Source of the DNA: Pelomonas sp047654785
GTDB lineage: Bacteria > Pseudomonadota > Gammaproteobacteria > Burkholderiales > Burkholderiaceae_C
Length of the DNA stretch: 64,000 bases
Reading direction: 5' to 3'
NCBI RefSeq assembly: GCF_047654785.1
Contig: NZ_JASGKQ010000001.1
Coordinates: forward strand, 620,001-684,000
The notes below the pieces were generated by a model that saw only the letters and a program-made list of their open reading frames with translations, was not told where the DNA came from and did no database searches. Below, piece after piece: positions 15,038-24,011 of this stretch (its first letter is position 1; each line of letters opens with the position of its first letter). Position numbers and translations under genes: made by a program.

Positions 15038-17989
15038 TCAGGCCTCGAAGGGCAGCTTCACCTGGCTCAGGTCCTTGCGGGTCTCGACCAGCACCAGCGG
15101 GCCTTCGTCGACGACCACCACCGGCGCCGGCTCGCGGCCCAGCGGCGCGGGCGCGGGTTCGGCGGCGATGGCCGCCTGGGCGGCGGCGATCTTGCCGGCA
15201 TCGGAGTTGACCCACTGCAGGCCGGCACCGTCGGCGATGGCCTGCAGCTCGGCCATCGGCAGCGCGAAGGCGGCGGGGGCGGCCGGCACCGGTGCGGGTG
15301 CGGCGGCCACGACGGGCGCCGGCGCGGCCACCGGCGCGGCGGCACCGGCCATCGCATGCTCGATCAGCGAGCCCTGCAGCGGCAGCGCCGGCGCGCTGGG
15401 CGCGACGACGGCGGCCTCGGCCGCCGGGGCGGCGTCAGCCACGGCAGCGGGGGCCTCGTCGGTCGGGGCGGCCGGGCCGTCCTGGACGTCGGCGGCGCCG
15501 TCCTCGCGGCGGTTGCGGTTGCGATTGCGGCCGCCACGGCGGCGGTTCTCGCGGCCCGGGCCGTCGCCGGCCTCGTCGCCTTCGAGGGCCGGGGCGGCTT
15601 CCGTCACGGCGTCGGCGGCGGCATCGGCCGGCGCCTCGGCGGCGATGTCCACGGCGCCGTCGGCTGCGGCCTCGCTGCCCGGCGTGGCCTGGTCGTCACG
15701 GTCGCGGCCGCCCCGGCGGCGGCGGCGGCCCCGGCCGGCGCGCTCTTCGCCGGCCGGCGCGTCGCCGGTGGGTGGCAGCGCGGCGTCGGCCTGGCTGTCG
15801 ACGAAGGCGGGCGGCGCGTCGTGCAGGGCGGCCGGCGCGTCGGCCAGCGGCGCGGCCACGGACAATGCGGCCTCGGCCGGCGCGCGCTCCTGGCGCTCGC
15901 CGCGCGGGCGGCGCTCACCGCGCTCACTGCGCTCGCCCCGTTCCGGGCGGTCCTGGCGCTCGCCGCGCTCGGCACGTTCCGCACGCTCGGGGCGCTGCTG
16001 CGGCTCGGGCCGGTCGGCCGCGCCTTCGCCGCGCGGCTTGCGGTCGCCGCGGGCTTCCTGCGGCTTGCCGTCGCGGCGGCCGCCCTTGTCGCCACGCTCG
16101 CCCCGTTCACCGCGCTCGCCACGGCGGCCATCGCGGCCTCCGTCGCGGCGGCCGTCACGGCCGCCTTCACGCTTGGGCTTGTCGGTCGCGGCAGCGGCCG
16201 GGGCGGGGGCCTGGACGGCCGGCACCGGGGCCGGCGCGGGCGCTGCGCCGCCGCCGAAGAGGTTGCTGATCAGGCGGCTGAAGAAGCCCTTGGGTGCGGG
16301 GGCCGGCGCGGCCACGACCGGCGCGGGCGCCGGGGCGGGCGGCGGCGGGGCCACGACGGGCGCCGGGGCCGGCATCGGCGCGGGCTGCTCGGGCAGGATG
16401 CCCTTGATGACCGGCTCCTGCTTGTTCTTCTTCTCGACGTCGCCGCGGCGGGTGATGCCGACCTCGTCCTGCGGCTCCTCGATCATCGTGTAGCTGGCCT
16501 GCAGGTTCTCCAGCCGCGGGTCGTCGTGGCGCAGGCGCTCCAGCTTGTAGTTCGGCGTCTCCAGGTGCTTGTTGGGCACCAGCAGCACGGTGACGCGCTG
16601 CTTGAGCTCGATCTTGGTGATCTCGGTGCGCTTCTCGTTGAGCAGGAAGCTCGTCACCTCCACCGGCACCTGCACGTGCACGGCGGCGGTGTTGTCCTTC
16701 ATGGCCTCTTCCTGGACCATGCGCAGGATCTGCAGCGCGCTGCTTTCGGTGTCGCGGATGTGGCCGGTGCCGTTGCAGCGCGGGCAGGTGATGTGGTTGC
16801 CTTCGCTGAGCGCCGGGCGCAGGCGCTGGCGGCTCATTTCCAGCAGGCCGAACTTGCTGATGGAGGCGAACTGCACGCGGGCGCGGTCGCTGCGCAGCGC
16901 GTCGCGCAGGCGCTGTTCCACGTCGCGGCGGTTCTTGCTCTCCTCCATGTCGATGAAGTCGACGACGATCAGGCCGCCCAGGTCGCGCAGCCGCATCTGG
17001 CGGGCGATCTCGTCGGCGGCCTCCAGGTTGGTGCGGGTGGCCGTCTCCTCGATGTCGCCGCCGCGCGTGGCGCGAGCGGAGTTCACGTCCACCGACACCA
17101 GCGCCTCGGTGTGGTCGATGACGATGGCGCCGCCCGACGGCAGGTTCACCGTGCGGCTGTGGGCCGTCTCGATCTGATGCTCGATCTGGAAGCGGCTGAA
17201 CAGCGGCGCGTCGTCGCGGTAGCGCTTCACGCGATGGCCCTGGTCGGGCATCACGTGGTTCATGAACTGGTGGGCCTGCTCGAACAGGTCGTCCGTGTCG
17301 ATCAGGATCTCGCCGATGTCGGCGGTGAAGTAGTCGCGGATCGCGCGGATGACGAGGCTGCTCTCCTGGTAGATCAGGAAGGCGCCCTTGCCGGCCTTGG
17401 AAGCGCCGTCGATGGCGTCCCAGAGCTTGAGCATGTAGTTCAGGTCCCACTGCAGCTCGGCGGCCGAGCGGCCGATGCCGGCGGTGCGGGCGATCAGGCT
17501 CATGCCCTTGGGGTATTCGAGCTGGTCGAGGTTCTCCTTCAGCTCCTCGCGGTCCTCGCCCTCGATGCGCCGGCTCACGCCGCCGCCGCGCGGGTTGTTG
17601 GGCATCAGCACCAGGTAGCGGCCGGCCAGGCTGACGAAGGTGGTCAGCGCCGCGCCCTTGTTGCCGCGCTCTTCCTTCTCGACCTGGACGAGCAGCTCCT
17701 GGCCTTCCTTGATCGCGTCCTTGATGGTCGCGTTCTTGACGTCGGTGCCCTCGCGGAAGAACTGGCGCGAGATTTCCTTGAACGGCAGGAAGCCGTGGCG
17801 GTCCTCGCCGTAGTCCACGAAGCAGGCCTCGAGCGAGGGCTCGACCCGCGTCACGACGGCCTTGTAGATGTTGCCCTTGCGCTGCTCGCGGCCCTCGATC
17901 TCGGTCTCGAAGTCCAGCAGCTTCTGGCCGTCGACGATCGCGAGGCGCCGCTCTTCCGGCTGCGTCGCATTGATCAGCATGCGTTTCAT
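15038..17989 (-). CDS. rne: ribonuclease E
   Basis: 983 residues. The N-terminal catalytic half has an S1 domain (about residues 36-120, KGNIYKAVVTRVEPSLEACFVDYG), a 5'-sensor/RNase H region, the DNase I-like active site (VDVNSARATRGG, then GGLIVVDFIDM) and the Zn-link CPRCNGTG with Cys402 and Cys405. A segment FFSRLISNLFGGG could be a membrane-binding amphipathic helix. The C-terminal half is low-complexity: Arg/Gly/Glu repeats (GERGERGER type) for RNA binding, then Ala/Pro-rich linker and a conserved end. ATG 17989 is chosen because GGAG sits 7 nt upstream. RNase E degrades mRNA and matures rRNA and tRNA. Confidence 0.96.
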   Translation of the reverse strand: MKRMLINATQPEERRLAIVDGQKLLDFETEIEGREQRKGNIYKAVVTRVEPSLEACFVDYGEDRHGFLPFKEISRQFFREGTDVKNATIKDAIKEGQELLVQVEKEERGNKGAALTTFVSLAGRYLVLMPNNPRGGGVSRRIEGEDREELKENLDQLEYPKGMSLIARTAGIGRSAAELQWDLNYMLKLWDAIDGASKAGKGAFLIYQESSLVIRAIRDYFTADIGEILIDTDDLFEQAHQFMNHVMPDQGHRVKRYRDDAPLFSRFQIEHQIETAHSRTVNLPSGGAIVIDHTEALVSVDVNSARATRGGDIEETATRTNLEAADEIARQMRLRDLGGLIVVDFIDMEESKNRRDVEQRLRDALRSDRARVQFASISKFGLLEMSRQRLRPALSEGNHITCPRCNGTGHIRDTESSALQILRMVQEEAMKDNTAAVHVQVPVEVTSFLLNEKRTEITKIELKQRVTVLLVPNKHLETPNYKLERLRHDDPRLENLQASYTMIEEPQDEVGITRRGDVEKKNKQEPVIKGILPEQPAPMPAPAPVVAPPPPAPAPAPVVAAPAPAPKGFFSRLISNLFGGGAAPAPAPVPAVQAPAPAAAATDKPKREGGRDGRRDGGRDGRRGERGERGERGDKGGRRDGKPQEARGDRKPRGEGAADRPEPQQRPERAERAERGERQDRPERGERSERGERRPRGERQERAPAEAALSVAAPLADAPAALHDAPPAFVDSQADAALPPTGDAPAGEERAGRGRRRRRGGRDRDDQATPGSEAAADGAVDIAAEAPADAAADAVTEAAPALEGDEAGDGPGRENRRRGGRNRNRNRREDGAADVQDGPAAPTDEAPAAVADAAPAAEAAVVAPSAPALPLQGSLIEHAMAGAAAPVAAPAPVVAAAPAPVPAAPAAFALPMAELQAIADGAGLQWVNSDAGKIAAAQAAIAAEPAPAPLGREPAPVVVVDEGPLVLVETRKDLSQVKLPFEA

Positions 17990-18583
17990 GTCATCACTCC
18001 TCACGCGCGCCAGCGGGGCTGGACGCGCGACACGTCATGCCACCCGGAGGTGGCGCTCAAGACGCACGAGCGACGGCGTGGAACCGTGGAAGGAGTGCCC
18101 TGGACCGCTCGGGTTTCTGACGCGGGGTCAGACGCCGGGCGGCGTTGGCGCATGCGACCGGGCCGTCATGCCGCGGCAAAGCCCCGCCTCGACCGTGCCG
18201 CCGTCAAAGGCGCCGGGCCGAGCGACCGCCGCAGCTTCTGGCTGGGGTCGCGCGGCGGGGCGCAGCGGGTGGGGGAGGGAAGGGCTCATCCGCGAAGGAG
18301 GGCTGGACGCTGGCGCGAGCTTTTGCGGCTGGCGTCAGCCGCGCGTTCTCGCACCGTGAAAACCTTGTCTGGCAACCGGCCCTCAACAGGAGAGAGGCCG
18401 GTGGGTTCCGGGTGTCATCGCTCTGCCGCACCGCGCTGCCGACCGCCGCTTCACTTGGGGAAGCCGCCTGTCAACCGCGGGATGCGCTGCATCGCCTGGT
18501 TGTGGCCCGCGGGTTCGCGCCCCCGGACCGCCCCGCTGCCGCCGCTAAAATCAAAAAAATCAAACACTTACGGCAGCAACGTG
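17990..18583. other. long rne/rluC divergent intergenic region
   Basis: 594 bp with no convincing gene. On the minus strand it would be a long rne 5' leader running from a -10 element at 18592-18597; long structured leaders that mediate autoregulation are known for E. coli rne. The DNA contains several short inverted repeats, for instance CCGGCC/GGCCGG around 18376-18402. On the plus strand, TAAAAT at 18546-18551 is a -10-like element before rluC. Confidence 0.55.
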
Positions 18584-19579
18584 GTGAAAAGGATTATAGG
18601 GGCAGGCCCTGGGGCCCCGACCACGGGGTTGACAGCCGCCACGACTCCGGAAAAACCCGCAGTCCGCCGCGTCGTCGTGGATGAGGGTTCCGCCGGCCAG
18701 CGGCTGGACAACTTCCTGCTGCGCGAGCTCAAGGGCGTGCCCAAGACCCATGTCTACCGGGTCATCCGCGCCGGCGAGGTGCGCGTCAACAAGGGCCGCG
18801 CCCAGGCGGACACGCGGCTGGAGCTCGGCGACGAGGTGCGCATCCCGCCGGTGCGGCTGCCCGAGCGCGCGGCCCAGCCCGCCGCGCCGGCTCGCGAGTT
18901 CCCGGTGGTGTTCGAGGACGAGCACCTGCTGGTCATCGACAAGCCGGCCGGCGTGGCCGTGCATGGCGGCTCGGGGGTCAGCCACGGCGTCATCGAGGCG
19001 CTGCGCCGCGCGCGGCCGGAGGCCAGGTTCCTGGAGCTGGTGCATCGGCTCGACAAGGAAACCTCCGGCCTGCTGATGATCGCCAAGAAGCGCAGCGCGT
19101 TGGTCCACCTGCAGGACCAGCTGCGCGACCGCGAGACCGGCAAGACCTATGCGGCGCTGGTCTGGGGCGACTGGCCGGACCGGCTCAAGGTCATCGACGT
19201 GCCGCTGGTCAAGTTCGTCGGCGGCGACGGCGAGCGCTGGGTGCGGCCGGGCAGGGACGGCGAGGACGATGCCAAGCGCTCGATCAGCCTCGTCAGGGTC
19301 GTGCGGAAGACGCTGCGCTTCAGCCTGCTCGACGTGACCATCAAGACCGGCCGCACGCACCAGATCCGCGTCCACCTGCAGCAGGCCGGGCATGCCATCG
19401 TCGGCGATCCCAAGTACGGCGACTTCGAGAAGAACCGCGAATTGGCGCGCGGGCCGGCCAGGTTCGACCGGATGTTCCTGCATGCGCGGCGGCTGCGCGT
19501 CAGCCACCCGGCCACGGGGGCCGAACTGGTGCTGGAGGCGCCGCTGCCGCCCGAGTGTGCGAAGCTGGCGGCCCCATGA
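18584..19579 (+). CDS. rluC: 23S rRNA pseudouridine synthase RluC
   Basis: 331 residues from GTG 18584 (GTG 18581 is an equal alternative; the SD is poor). Pseudouridylates 23S rRNA positions 955/2504/2580 in E. coli. An S4 RNA-binding domain (QRLDNFLLRELKGVPKTHVYRVIRAGEVRVN) is followed by the RluA-family catalytic domain with the Asp motif HRLDKETSGLL and the KTGRTHQIRVH loop. Its neighbourhood opposite rne is conserved in many proteobacteria. The stop overlaps the next ATG (ATGA). The first 35 residues are not conserved in appearance, so the true start could be a little further in. Confidence 0.93.
   Translation: MKRIIGAGPGAPTTGLTAATTPEKPAVRRVVVDEGSAGQRLDNFLLRELKGVPKTHVYRVIRAGEVRVNKGRAQADTRLELGDEVRIPPVRLPERAAQPAAPAREFPVVFEDEHLLVIDKPAGVAVHGGSGVSHGVIEALRRARPEARFLELVHRLDKETSGLLMIAKKRSALVHLQDQLRDRETGKTYAALVWGDWPDRLKVIDVPLVKFVGGDGERWVRPGRDGEDDAKRSISLVRVVRKTLRFSLLDVTIKTGRTHQIRVHLQQAGHAIVGDPKYGDFEKNRELARGPARFDRMFLHARRLRVSHPATGAELVLEAPLPPECAKLAAP
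18592..18597 (-). promoter_or_regulatory. candidate -10 element of the rne promoter
   Basis: A perfect TATAAT reads on the minus strand here (ATTATA on the plus strand), in an otherwise very G+C-rich region. No good -35 is visible at 16-18 bp. A start near 18585 would give rne a leader of about 595 nt. Confidence 0.45.
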
Positions 19580-20235
19580 GACCCCAACGCTTCGACCTGA
19601 TCGCCTTCGACTGGGACGGCACGCTGTTCGACTCCACCGCGCTGATCGCGCGCTGCACCCAGCGCGCCGCGGTGGACATCGGCCTGCCCGAGCCCGACTT
19701 CGAGCGTTGCCGCTACGTCATCGGCCTGGGCCTGCGCGACGCGCTGGAGCATGCGCTGCCCGGCCTGCCGCCGTCGCGCTACGAAGAGCTGGTCCTGCGC
19801 TTCCGCCACCACTACCTCGGCGCCGAGCATGAGCTGTCGCTGTTCGACGGCAGCGTCGAGATGCTGCACGCGCTCAAGCGCCGCCACCACTGGCTGGCCG
19901 TCGCCACCGGCAAGAACCGCGCGGGCCTGGACCGCGCCTTGCGCGCCAGCGAACTGACCGGCCTGTTCGACGGCAGCCGCACCGCCGACGAGACCCGCTC
20001 CAAGCCGCATCCGCAGATGCTGATGGAGCTGATGCGCGAGTTCGGCGTGGAGCCCGAGCGCACGCTGATGATCGGCGACACCACGCACGACCTGCAACTG
20101 GCGGCCAACGCCGGCGCGCCCTGCGTGGCGGTCAGCTTCGGCGCCCACCACCACGACAGCTTTGCCGGGTTCGCGCCGCTGTTCGTCGCCCACTCGACGC
20201 GCGAACTGCACGACTGGCTGCTCGACCATGCCTGA
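19576..20235 (+). CDS. HAD-superfamily hydrolase, phosphoglycolate phosphatase-like
   Basis: 219 residues. HAD motifs are complete: FDWDGTLFD (nucleophile and acid Asp), a Thr in VATGK (motif II), a Lys in KPHP (motif III) and MIGDTTHD (motif IV). The helical cap after residue 18 is of the C1/Gph type. The substrate cannot be told from sequence. It is translationally coupled to rluC and overlaps the Rieske gene by 8 nt. Confidence 0.9.
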   Translation: MRPQRFDLIAFDWDGTLFDSTALIARCTQRAAVDIGLPEPDFERCRYVIGLGLRDALEHALPGLPPSRYEELVLRFRHHYLGAEHELSLFDGSVEMLHALKRRHHWLAVATGKNRAGLDRALRASELTGLFDGSRTADETRSKPHPQMLMELMREFGVEPERTLMIGDTTHDLQLAANAGAPCVAVSFGAHHHDSFAGFAPLFVAHSTRELHDWLLDHA

Positions 20236-20620
20236 GCCGACGACGACGCCCGCCGCGCCGCAGCGCCTGTGCGCCTCGTCCGAGCTGCTGGAGCGCGGCC
20301 GCGCGGTCGGCTTCGACGTGCTCCAGTGGCGCGAGCCGGCGCGGGCCTTCGCGCTGCGCTTCGACGGCCAGGCCGTGGCCTACCTGAACCGCTGCACCCA
20401 CGTGCCGGCGGAGATGGACTGGCAGGAAGGCGAATTCCTGGACCGCGACCGGCGCTACATCATGTGCAGCATCCACGGCGCGGCCTACGAGCCGCTCAGC
20501 GGCGTCTGCGTGATGGGCCCCTGCACCCGCGGGCGCCTGACGAAAATCGAACTCAGCGAACGCGACGGCCAGGTCTACTGGCACCCGACGCGGGACACCG
20601 GGCCCGCCTTCCCCGACTGA
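20228..20620 (+). CDS. Rieske [2Fe-2S] domain protein
   Basis: 130 residues containing one Rieske domain. Cluster ligands are Cys56-Thr-His58 and Cys80-Ser-Ile-His83. The disulphide Cys pair of bc1-type Rieske proteins is absent, so this is a ferredoxin-like type rather than a respiratory subunit. It has no signal peptide. The electron partner is unknown. It is in the rluC-HAD-Rieske-sppA cluster seen in Burkholderiales. Confidence 0.9.
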   Translation: MPEPTTTPAAPQRLCASSELLERGRAVGFDVLQWREPARAFALRFDGQAVAYLNRCTHVPAEMDWQEGEFLDRDRRYIMCSIHGAAYEPLSGVCVMGPCTRGRLTKIELSERDGQVYWHPTRDTGPAFPD

Positions 20621-20630
20621 TCGGACCGAC

Positions 20631-21620
20631 ATGAACACCTCCCCCCGCGACGACCTGCCGCCCCCCCTGCCAGAGCCCGTCGGCGCGCCGGCGGCCGTGC
20701 CGCTGGCCGAGCCGATGCTGGCCGAGCTGGCGCGCGACTTCCTGCGTGAGCGCCGGGCCGAGCGGCGCTGGCGCACGGTGCTGCGGCTGTTCTGGCTGCT
20801 GCTGGCGGCGCTGCTGGTCTATGGCCTGTGGCAGCAGGGGCGGTACGCCGGGCCGTCCACGTCGCCGCACACCGCGCTGGTGGACGTGCGCGGCGAGATC
20901 GCGGCGGACACCGAGGCCAGCGCCGAGATGCTGCTGGCCGCGCTGAAGGATGCGTTCAAGGACGACGCGGCCCAGGCCGTCGTGCTGCGCATCAACTCGC
21001 CCGGCGGCAGCCCGGTGCAGGCCGGCATCGTCTACGACGAGATCCGCCGGCTGCGCCAGCAGTACGACAAGCCGGTCTACGCCGTCGTCGAGGAGATGTG
21101 CGCGTCCGGCGCCTACTACATCGCCGCCGCGGCGGACGAGATCTACGTGGACAAGGCCTCCGTCGTCGGCTCCATCGGCGTGCTGATGGACGGCTTCGGC
21201 TTCACCGGGCTGATGGACAAGCTGGGCGTCGAGCGCCGCCTGCTGACCGCCGGCGAGAACAAGGGCATGCTGGACCCGTTCAGCCCGGCCGACCCCAAGC
21301 AGCGTGCCTATGCGCAGGCGATGCTGGACCAGATCCACCAGCAGTTCATCGCCGTCGTCCGCGAGGGCCGAGGCAAGCGGCTGAAGGAAACGCCGGAGAC
21401 CTTCTCCGGCCTGTTCTGGAACGGCGAGCAGGCCGTGCAGCTGGGCCTGGCGGACCGCTACGGCAACCTGGACTACGTCGCCCGCGAGGTGGTCAAGGCG
21501 GAGGACGTGGTGGACTACTCGCCGCGCGAGAACGTCGCCGAGCGGCTGGCCAAGCGCTTCGGCGCCAGCGTCGGCGCGGGCGCGGTGCGCGCGCTGCGCG
21601 AGCTGGCGCCGCTGCGCTGA
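20631..21620 (+). CDS. sppA: signal peptide peptidase SppA, S49 family (36-kDa type)
   Basis: 329 residues. A single N-terminal membrane segment (RLFWLLLAALLVYGLW, about residues 50-66) anchors a periplasmic S49 domain. The nucleophile Ser is in CASGAYYIAAAAD and the substrate-binding motif is INSPGGSPVQAG. It has the short single-domain form, not the 67-kDa tandem form of E. coli SppA. It starts 10 bp after the Rieske gene. Confidence 0.93.
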   Translation: MNTSPRDDLPPPLPEPVGAPAAVPLAEPMLAELARDFLRERRAERRWRTVLRLFWLLLAALLVYGLWQQGRYAGPSTSPHTALVDVRGEIAADTEASAEMLLAALKDAFKDDAAQAVVLRINSPGGSPVQAGIVYDEIRRLRQQYDKPVYAVVEEMCASGAYYIAAAADEIYVDKASVVGSIGVLMDGFGFTGLMDKLGVERRLLTAGENKGMLDPFSPADPKQRAYAQAMLDQIHQQFIAVVREGRGKRLKETPETFSGLFWNGEQAVQLGLADRYGNLDYVAREVVKAEDVVDYSPRENVAERLAKRFGASVGAGAVRALRELAPLR

Positions 21621-21629
21621 GGCGGCACG

Positions 21630-21664
21630 AAAAAAGGCCGCTGCCCCTGGGCGGGGCGGCGGCC
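21630..21664 (-). terminator. rho-independent terminator of the small minus-strand gene
   Basis: Arms 21636-21647 and 21653-21664 form a 12-bp stem with one wobble pair. On the minus strand it is followed by six T (21635-21630). It lies between the ends of sppA and the small gene; the T-run is on the minus side only. Confidence 0.75.
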
Positions 21665-21687
21665 CTTGGCGCGCAGCGCCGTCGCGC

Positions 21688-21915
21688 TTACTGCGTCTTG
21701 GCCTCGGTCTTGGCGGTGTCCGCGGCCTTGGCCTCGGCGTGCTTCTTGGCGTGCTTGTCGTGCCCATGCTTGCGGGCGTGCTTGGCGTGGGCGGTGCTGC
21801 TGGCGGCCGCATCCGGAGCGGCGGGCGTGGCCGGGGCGGCGGGGCTCTGCGCCAGCGCCACGCCCGAGGCGAGCGTGACGAGGGCGGCGGCGAGGGTGGT
21901 CTTCAGCGTGTTCAT
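21688..21915 (-). CDS. small secreted His/Lys/Ala-rich protein
   Basis: 75 residues. A signal peptide (MNTLKTTLAAALVTLASGVALA) is followed by an Ala/Pro linker and a basic tail with repeated Lys-His pairs (KHARKHGHDKHAKKHAEAK). The mature peptide of about 50 residues has seven His, which suggests metal or acid buffering, as in acid-shock peptides, but no family is recognised. It has its own terminator. Confidence 0.75.
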   Translation of the reverse strand: MNTLKTTLAAALVTLASGVALAQSPAAPATPAAPDAAASSTAHAKHARKHGHDKHAKKHAEAKAADTAKTEAKTQ

Positions 21916-22042
21916 CAGGGGTGCTCCAGCGAGTGGGGGTGTGGGCTTCGCGCGAAAGCTTGCGTCGTCAACGACGCCTCGCGGCGCCGGGTTGACGGGG
22001 CCGCTGCGCTTTGCAAAGCCTTACACGGGCCGGCCGCGCTGC

Positions 22043-22161
22043 TAGCATGCCGCGCATGACCAAGTTGCTCGATCAGGACTGACGCCGGACGCGCGCGCCG
22101 CGCGCCGTCCGCATCCCCGGCGGGGCCACCCCCGCCCGTCGAGTCCTGAACGCAGCCCGTC
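22043..22161 (+). promoter_or_regulatory. structured leader with a tiny ORF before the MFS gene
   Basis: TAGCAT (22043-22048) is a -10-like element. Seven nt later an ATG opens an 8-codon ORF (22056-22082, MTKLLDQD). Its end overlaps an inverted repeat: TCAGGACT (22073-22080) pairs with AGTCCTGA (22142-22149), just 12 nt before the permease ATG, enclosing two more G+C-rich hairpins. This looks like an attenuation-type leader, but no known riboswitch or leader family is recognised. Confidence 0.4.
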
Positions 22162-23442
22162 ATGCCCGCCCGCCTCCTCCGCTTCTTCACGCTCGCGCCC
22201 GGCGACCTGCTGCGCGACGCCGTCTACCGGCGGCTGTGGTCGTCCATCCTGATCTCGTCGCTCGGCGGCCAGATCACCCTGCTCGCGCTGCCGCTGACCG
22301 CAGCGGTGCTGCTGCGGGCCAGCCCCACGCAGATGGGCCTGCTGCAGGCCATGGAGATCCTGCCCTTCGTGCTGTTCTCGCTGCCGGCCGGCGTGCTGCT
22401 GGACCGCTGCGCCAAGCTGCCGGTCTACGTCTGGGGCGAGAGCCTGCTGGCCGTGGCCGTGGCCACGGTGCCGCTGGCGGCGTGGCAGGGCTGGCTGGGC
22501 ATGGGCTGGCTGTACGTCGTCGGCTTCGTGCTCGGCTGCGTCTACACGGTGGCCGGCAGCGCCGCGCAGATCGTGCTGACCCAGGTGGTGCCGCGCGAGC
22601 GGCTGGTGGAGGCGCATGCGAAGAACGCGCTGGCGTCCTCCGGCGCCGAGGTGGCCGGCCCGGGCCTGGCGGGCGCGCTGATCAAGCTGTTCGGCGCGCC
22701 GCTGGCGCTGGCCGTGGACGCGCTGCTGCTGCTGGCCTCGGCCGCCATCCTGCGCGGCATCCGGGTCACGGAGACGCCGGCGGAAGGCCGCCGCGGCGCG
22801 TTCTGGGCGGAACTGAAGGCCGGGCTGCGCTTCGTGCGCGAACGGCCGCTGCTGGTCAGCCTGGCCACGGCCACCGGCGGCTGGCAGCTGTGCCACAACG
22901 CGGCGCTGGTGGTGCAGATCCTGTTCGCCACGCGCGAGCTGCACCTGAGCCCGAAGGCCATCGGCCTGTCCTACATCGCGCTGGGCGCCGGCACCGTGCT
23001 GGCCAGCGTCTTCGGCCACCGCATCAGCCGCCGCCTCGGGCCGGGGCCCTGCCTGGTGCTGGGCTACGCGGCCTGCGGCCTGGGCTGGGGGCAGCTGGCG
23101 CTGGCACCCGCCGGCCGGGCCGGCGTGGCCAGCTTCGGGCTGATGCTGTTCGCGTTCGGCGTCGGGGCGGTGCTGATCTTCATCAACTTCCTGTCGCTGC
23201 GCCAGGCGGTCACGCCCGCGCCGATGCTGGGCCGGATGACCAGCACGATGCGCTGGCTGATCCTGCTGCCCGCGGGCCCCGGCGCGCTGATCGGCGGCTG
23301 GCTGGGCGAGCACCTGGGCCTGCGCGTGGCGCTGGGCTTCTCGGGCGCGGGCGCCTGCCTGCTGGCGCTGCTGGCCTGGCGCCACGGCGTGATCCGCAGC
23401 GTGCGCGAGCTGCCCCGGCCCGTGGAGGTGGCCGCCCCATGA
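22162..23442 (+). CDS. MFS transporter (MFS_3/enterobactin-exporter-like)
   Basis: 426 residues, 12 predicted helices. The N-terminal half has the motif-A-like loop LLDRCAKLPVYVW between helices 2 and 3 and the segment VVPRERLVEAHAKNAL typical of the EntS/MFS_3 group. The substrate is unknown; relatives include drug and siderophore exporters. Its stop overlaps the ATG of the GNAT gene. The unusual leader is described at 22043-22161. Confidence 0.88.
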   Translation: MPARLLRFFTLAPGDLLRDAVYRRLWSSILISSLGGQITLLALPLTAAVLLRASPTQMGLLQAMEILPFVLFSLPAGVLLDRCAKLPVYVWGESLLAVAVATVPLAAWQGWLGMGWLYVVGFVLGCVYTVAGSAAQIVLTQVVPRERLVEAHAKNALASSGAEVAGPGLAGALIKLFGAPLALAVDALLLLASAAILRGIRVTETPAEGRRGAFWAELKAGLRFVRERPLLVSLATATGGWQLCHNAALVVQILFATRELHLSPKAIGLSYIALGAGTVLASVFGHRISRRLGPGPCLVLGYAACGLGWGQLALAPAGRAGVASFGLMLFAFGVGAVLIFINFLSLRQAVTPAPMLGRMTSTMRWLILLPAGPGALIGGWLGEHLGLRVALGFSGAGACLLALLAWRHGVIRSVRELPRPVEVAAP

Positions 23443-24011
23443 CCGACCCGCTGCTGATCGACATCCCCGAGCGCCTGGACGGCGAGCGCAGCGTGCTGCT
23501 GGCGCCGCGCGCGGGCCTGGGCGCGGAGATGGCGGTGGTGATCGCGCAGTCGCTGCCGCAGCTGCGGCCCTGGATGCCCTGGGCGCAGGAGGCGCCGACG
23601 GCCGAGAGCGCCGAAGCGGTGATGCGGCGCATGCAGGCCGATTTCATCGCCCGCCGCGACCTGTGCTTCCAGATCTACGCCCGCCGCCCGGACGGCCGCG
23701 CCGGCCGGCTGCTGGGCGGCACGGGGCTGCACCGCATCGACTGGGAGCTGCGCCGGTTCGAGATCGGCTACTGGATCCGCCCCGAGGCGCAGGGGCGGGG
23801 CCATGTGAGCGACGCGGTGCGGCTGCTGGCGGCGCTGGCTTTCGACCGGCTGGCCGCGCGCCGCGTGGAGATCCGCTGCGATGCGCGCAACCTGAAGAGC
23901 CGGGCCGTGGCCGAGCGCTGCGGCTTCGCGCTCGAAGGCATCCTGCGCCAGGACAGCCTGGGCGTGGACGGCTCGCCGCGCGACAGCTGCGTCTACGCGC
24001 GCATCGGCTGA
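23439..24011 (+). CDS. GNAT N-acetyltransferase, RimJ/RimL type
   Basis: 190 residues. Blocks of the ribosomal-protein-Ser-acetylating type are seen: LRPWMPWAQ near residue 43, GGTGLHRIDW, FEIGYWIRPEAQGRGHVSDAVRLL (acetyl-CoA loop Q/R-x-x-G-x-G), and a C-terminal NLKSRAVAERCGFALEG. Target unknown. It is coupled to the permease (ATGA) and overlaps the convergent glycerophosphodiesterase by 19 nt. Confidence 0.9.
   Translation: MTDPLLIDIPERLDGERSVLLAPRAGLGAEMAVVIAQSLPQLRPWMPWAQEAPTAESAEAVMRRMQADFIARRDLCFQIYARRPDGRAGRLLGGTGLHRIDWELRRFEIGYWIRPEAQGRGHVSDAVRLLAALAFDRLAARRVEIRCDARNLKSRAVAERCGFALEGILRQDSLGVDGSPRDSCVYARIG

Noticed and set aside
15540..16240. Tandem-looking repeats in the rne 3' half as a CRISPR or satellite
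   Set aside because: They are imperfect codon repeats for Arg/Glu/Gly-rich protein; there are no regular spacers, and the frame is maintained.
14939..18580. A long plus-strand frame before rluC
   Set aside because: It is antisense to RNase E; only its last part, from about 18584, is the real rluC.
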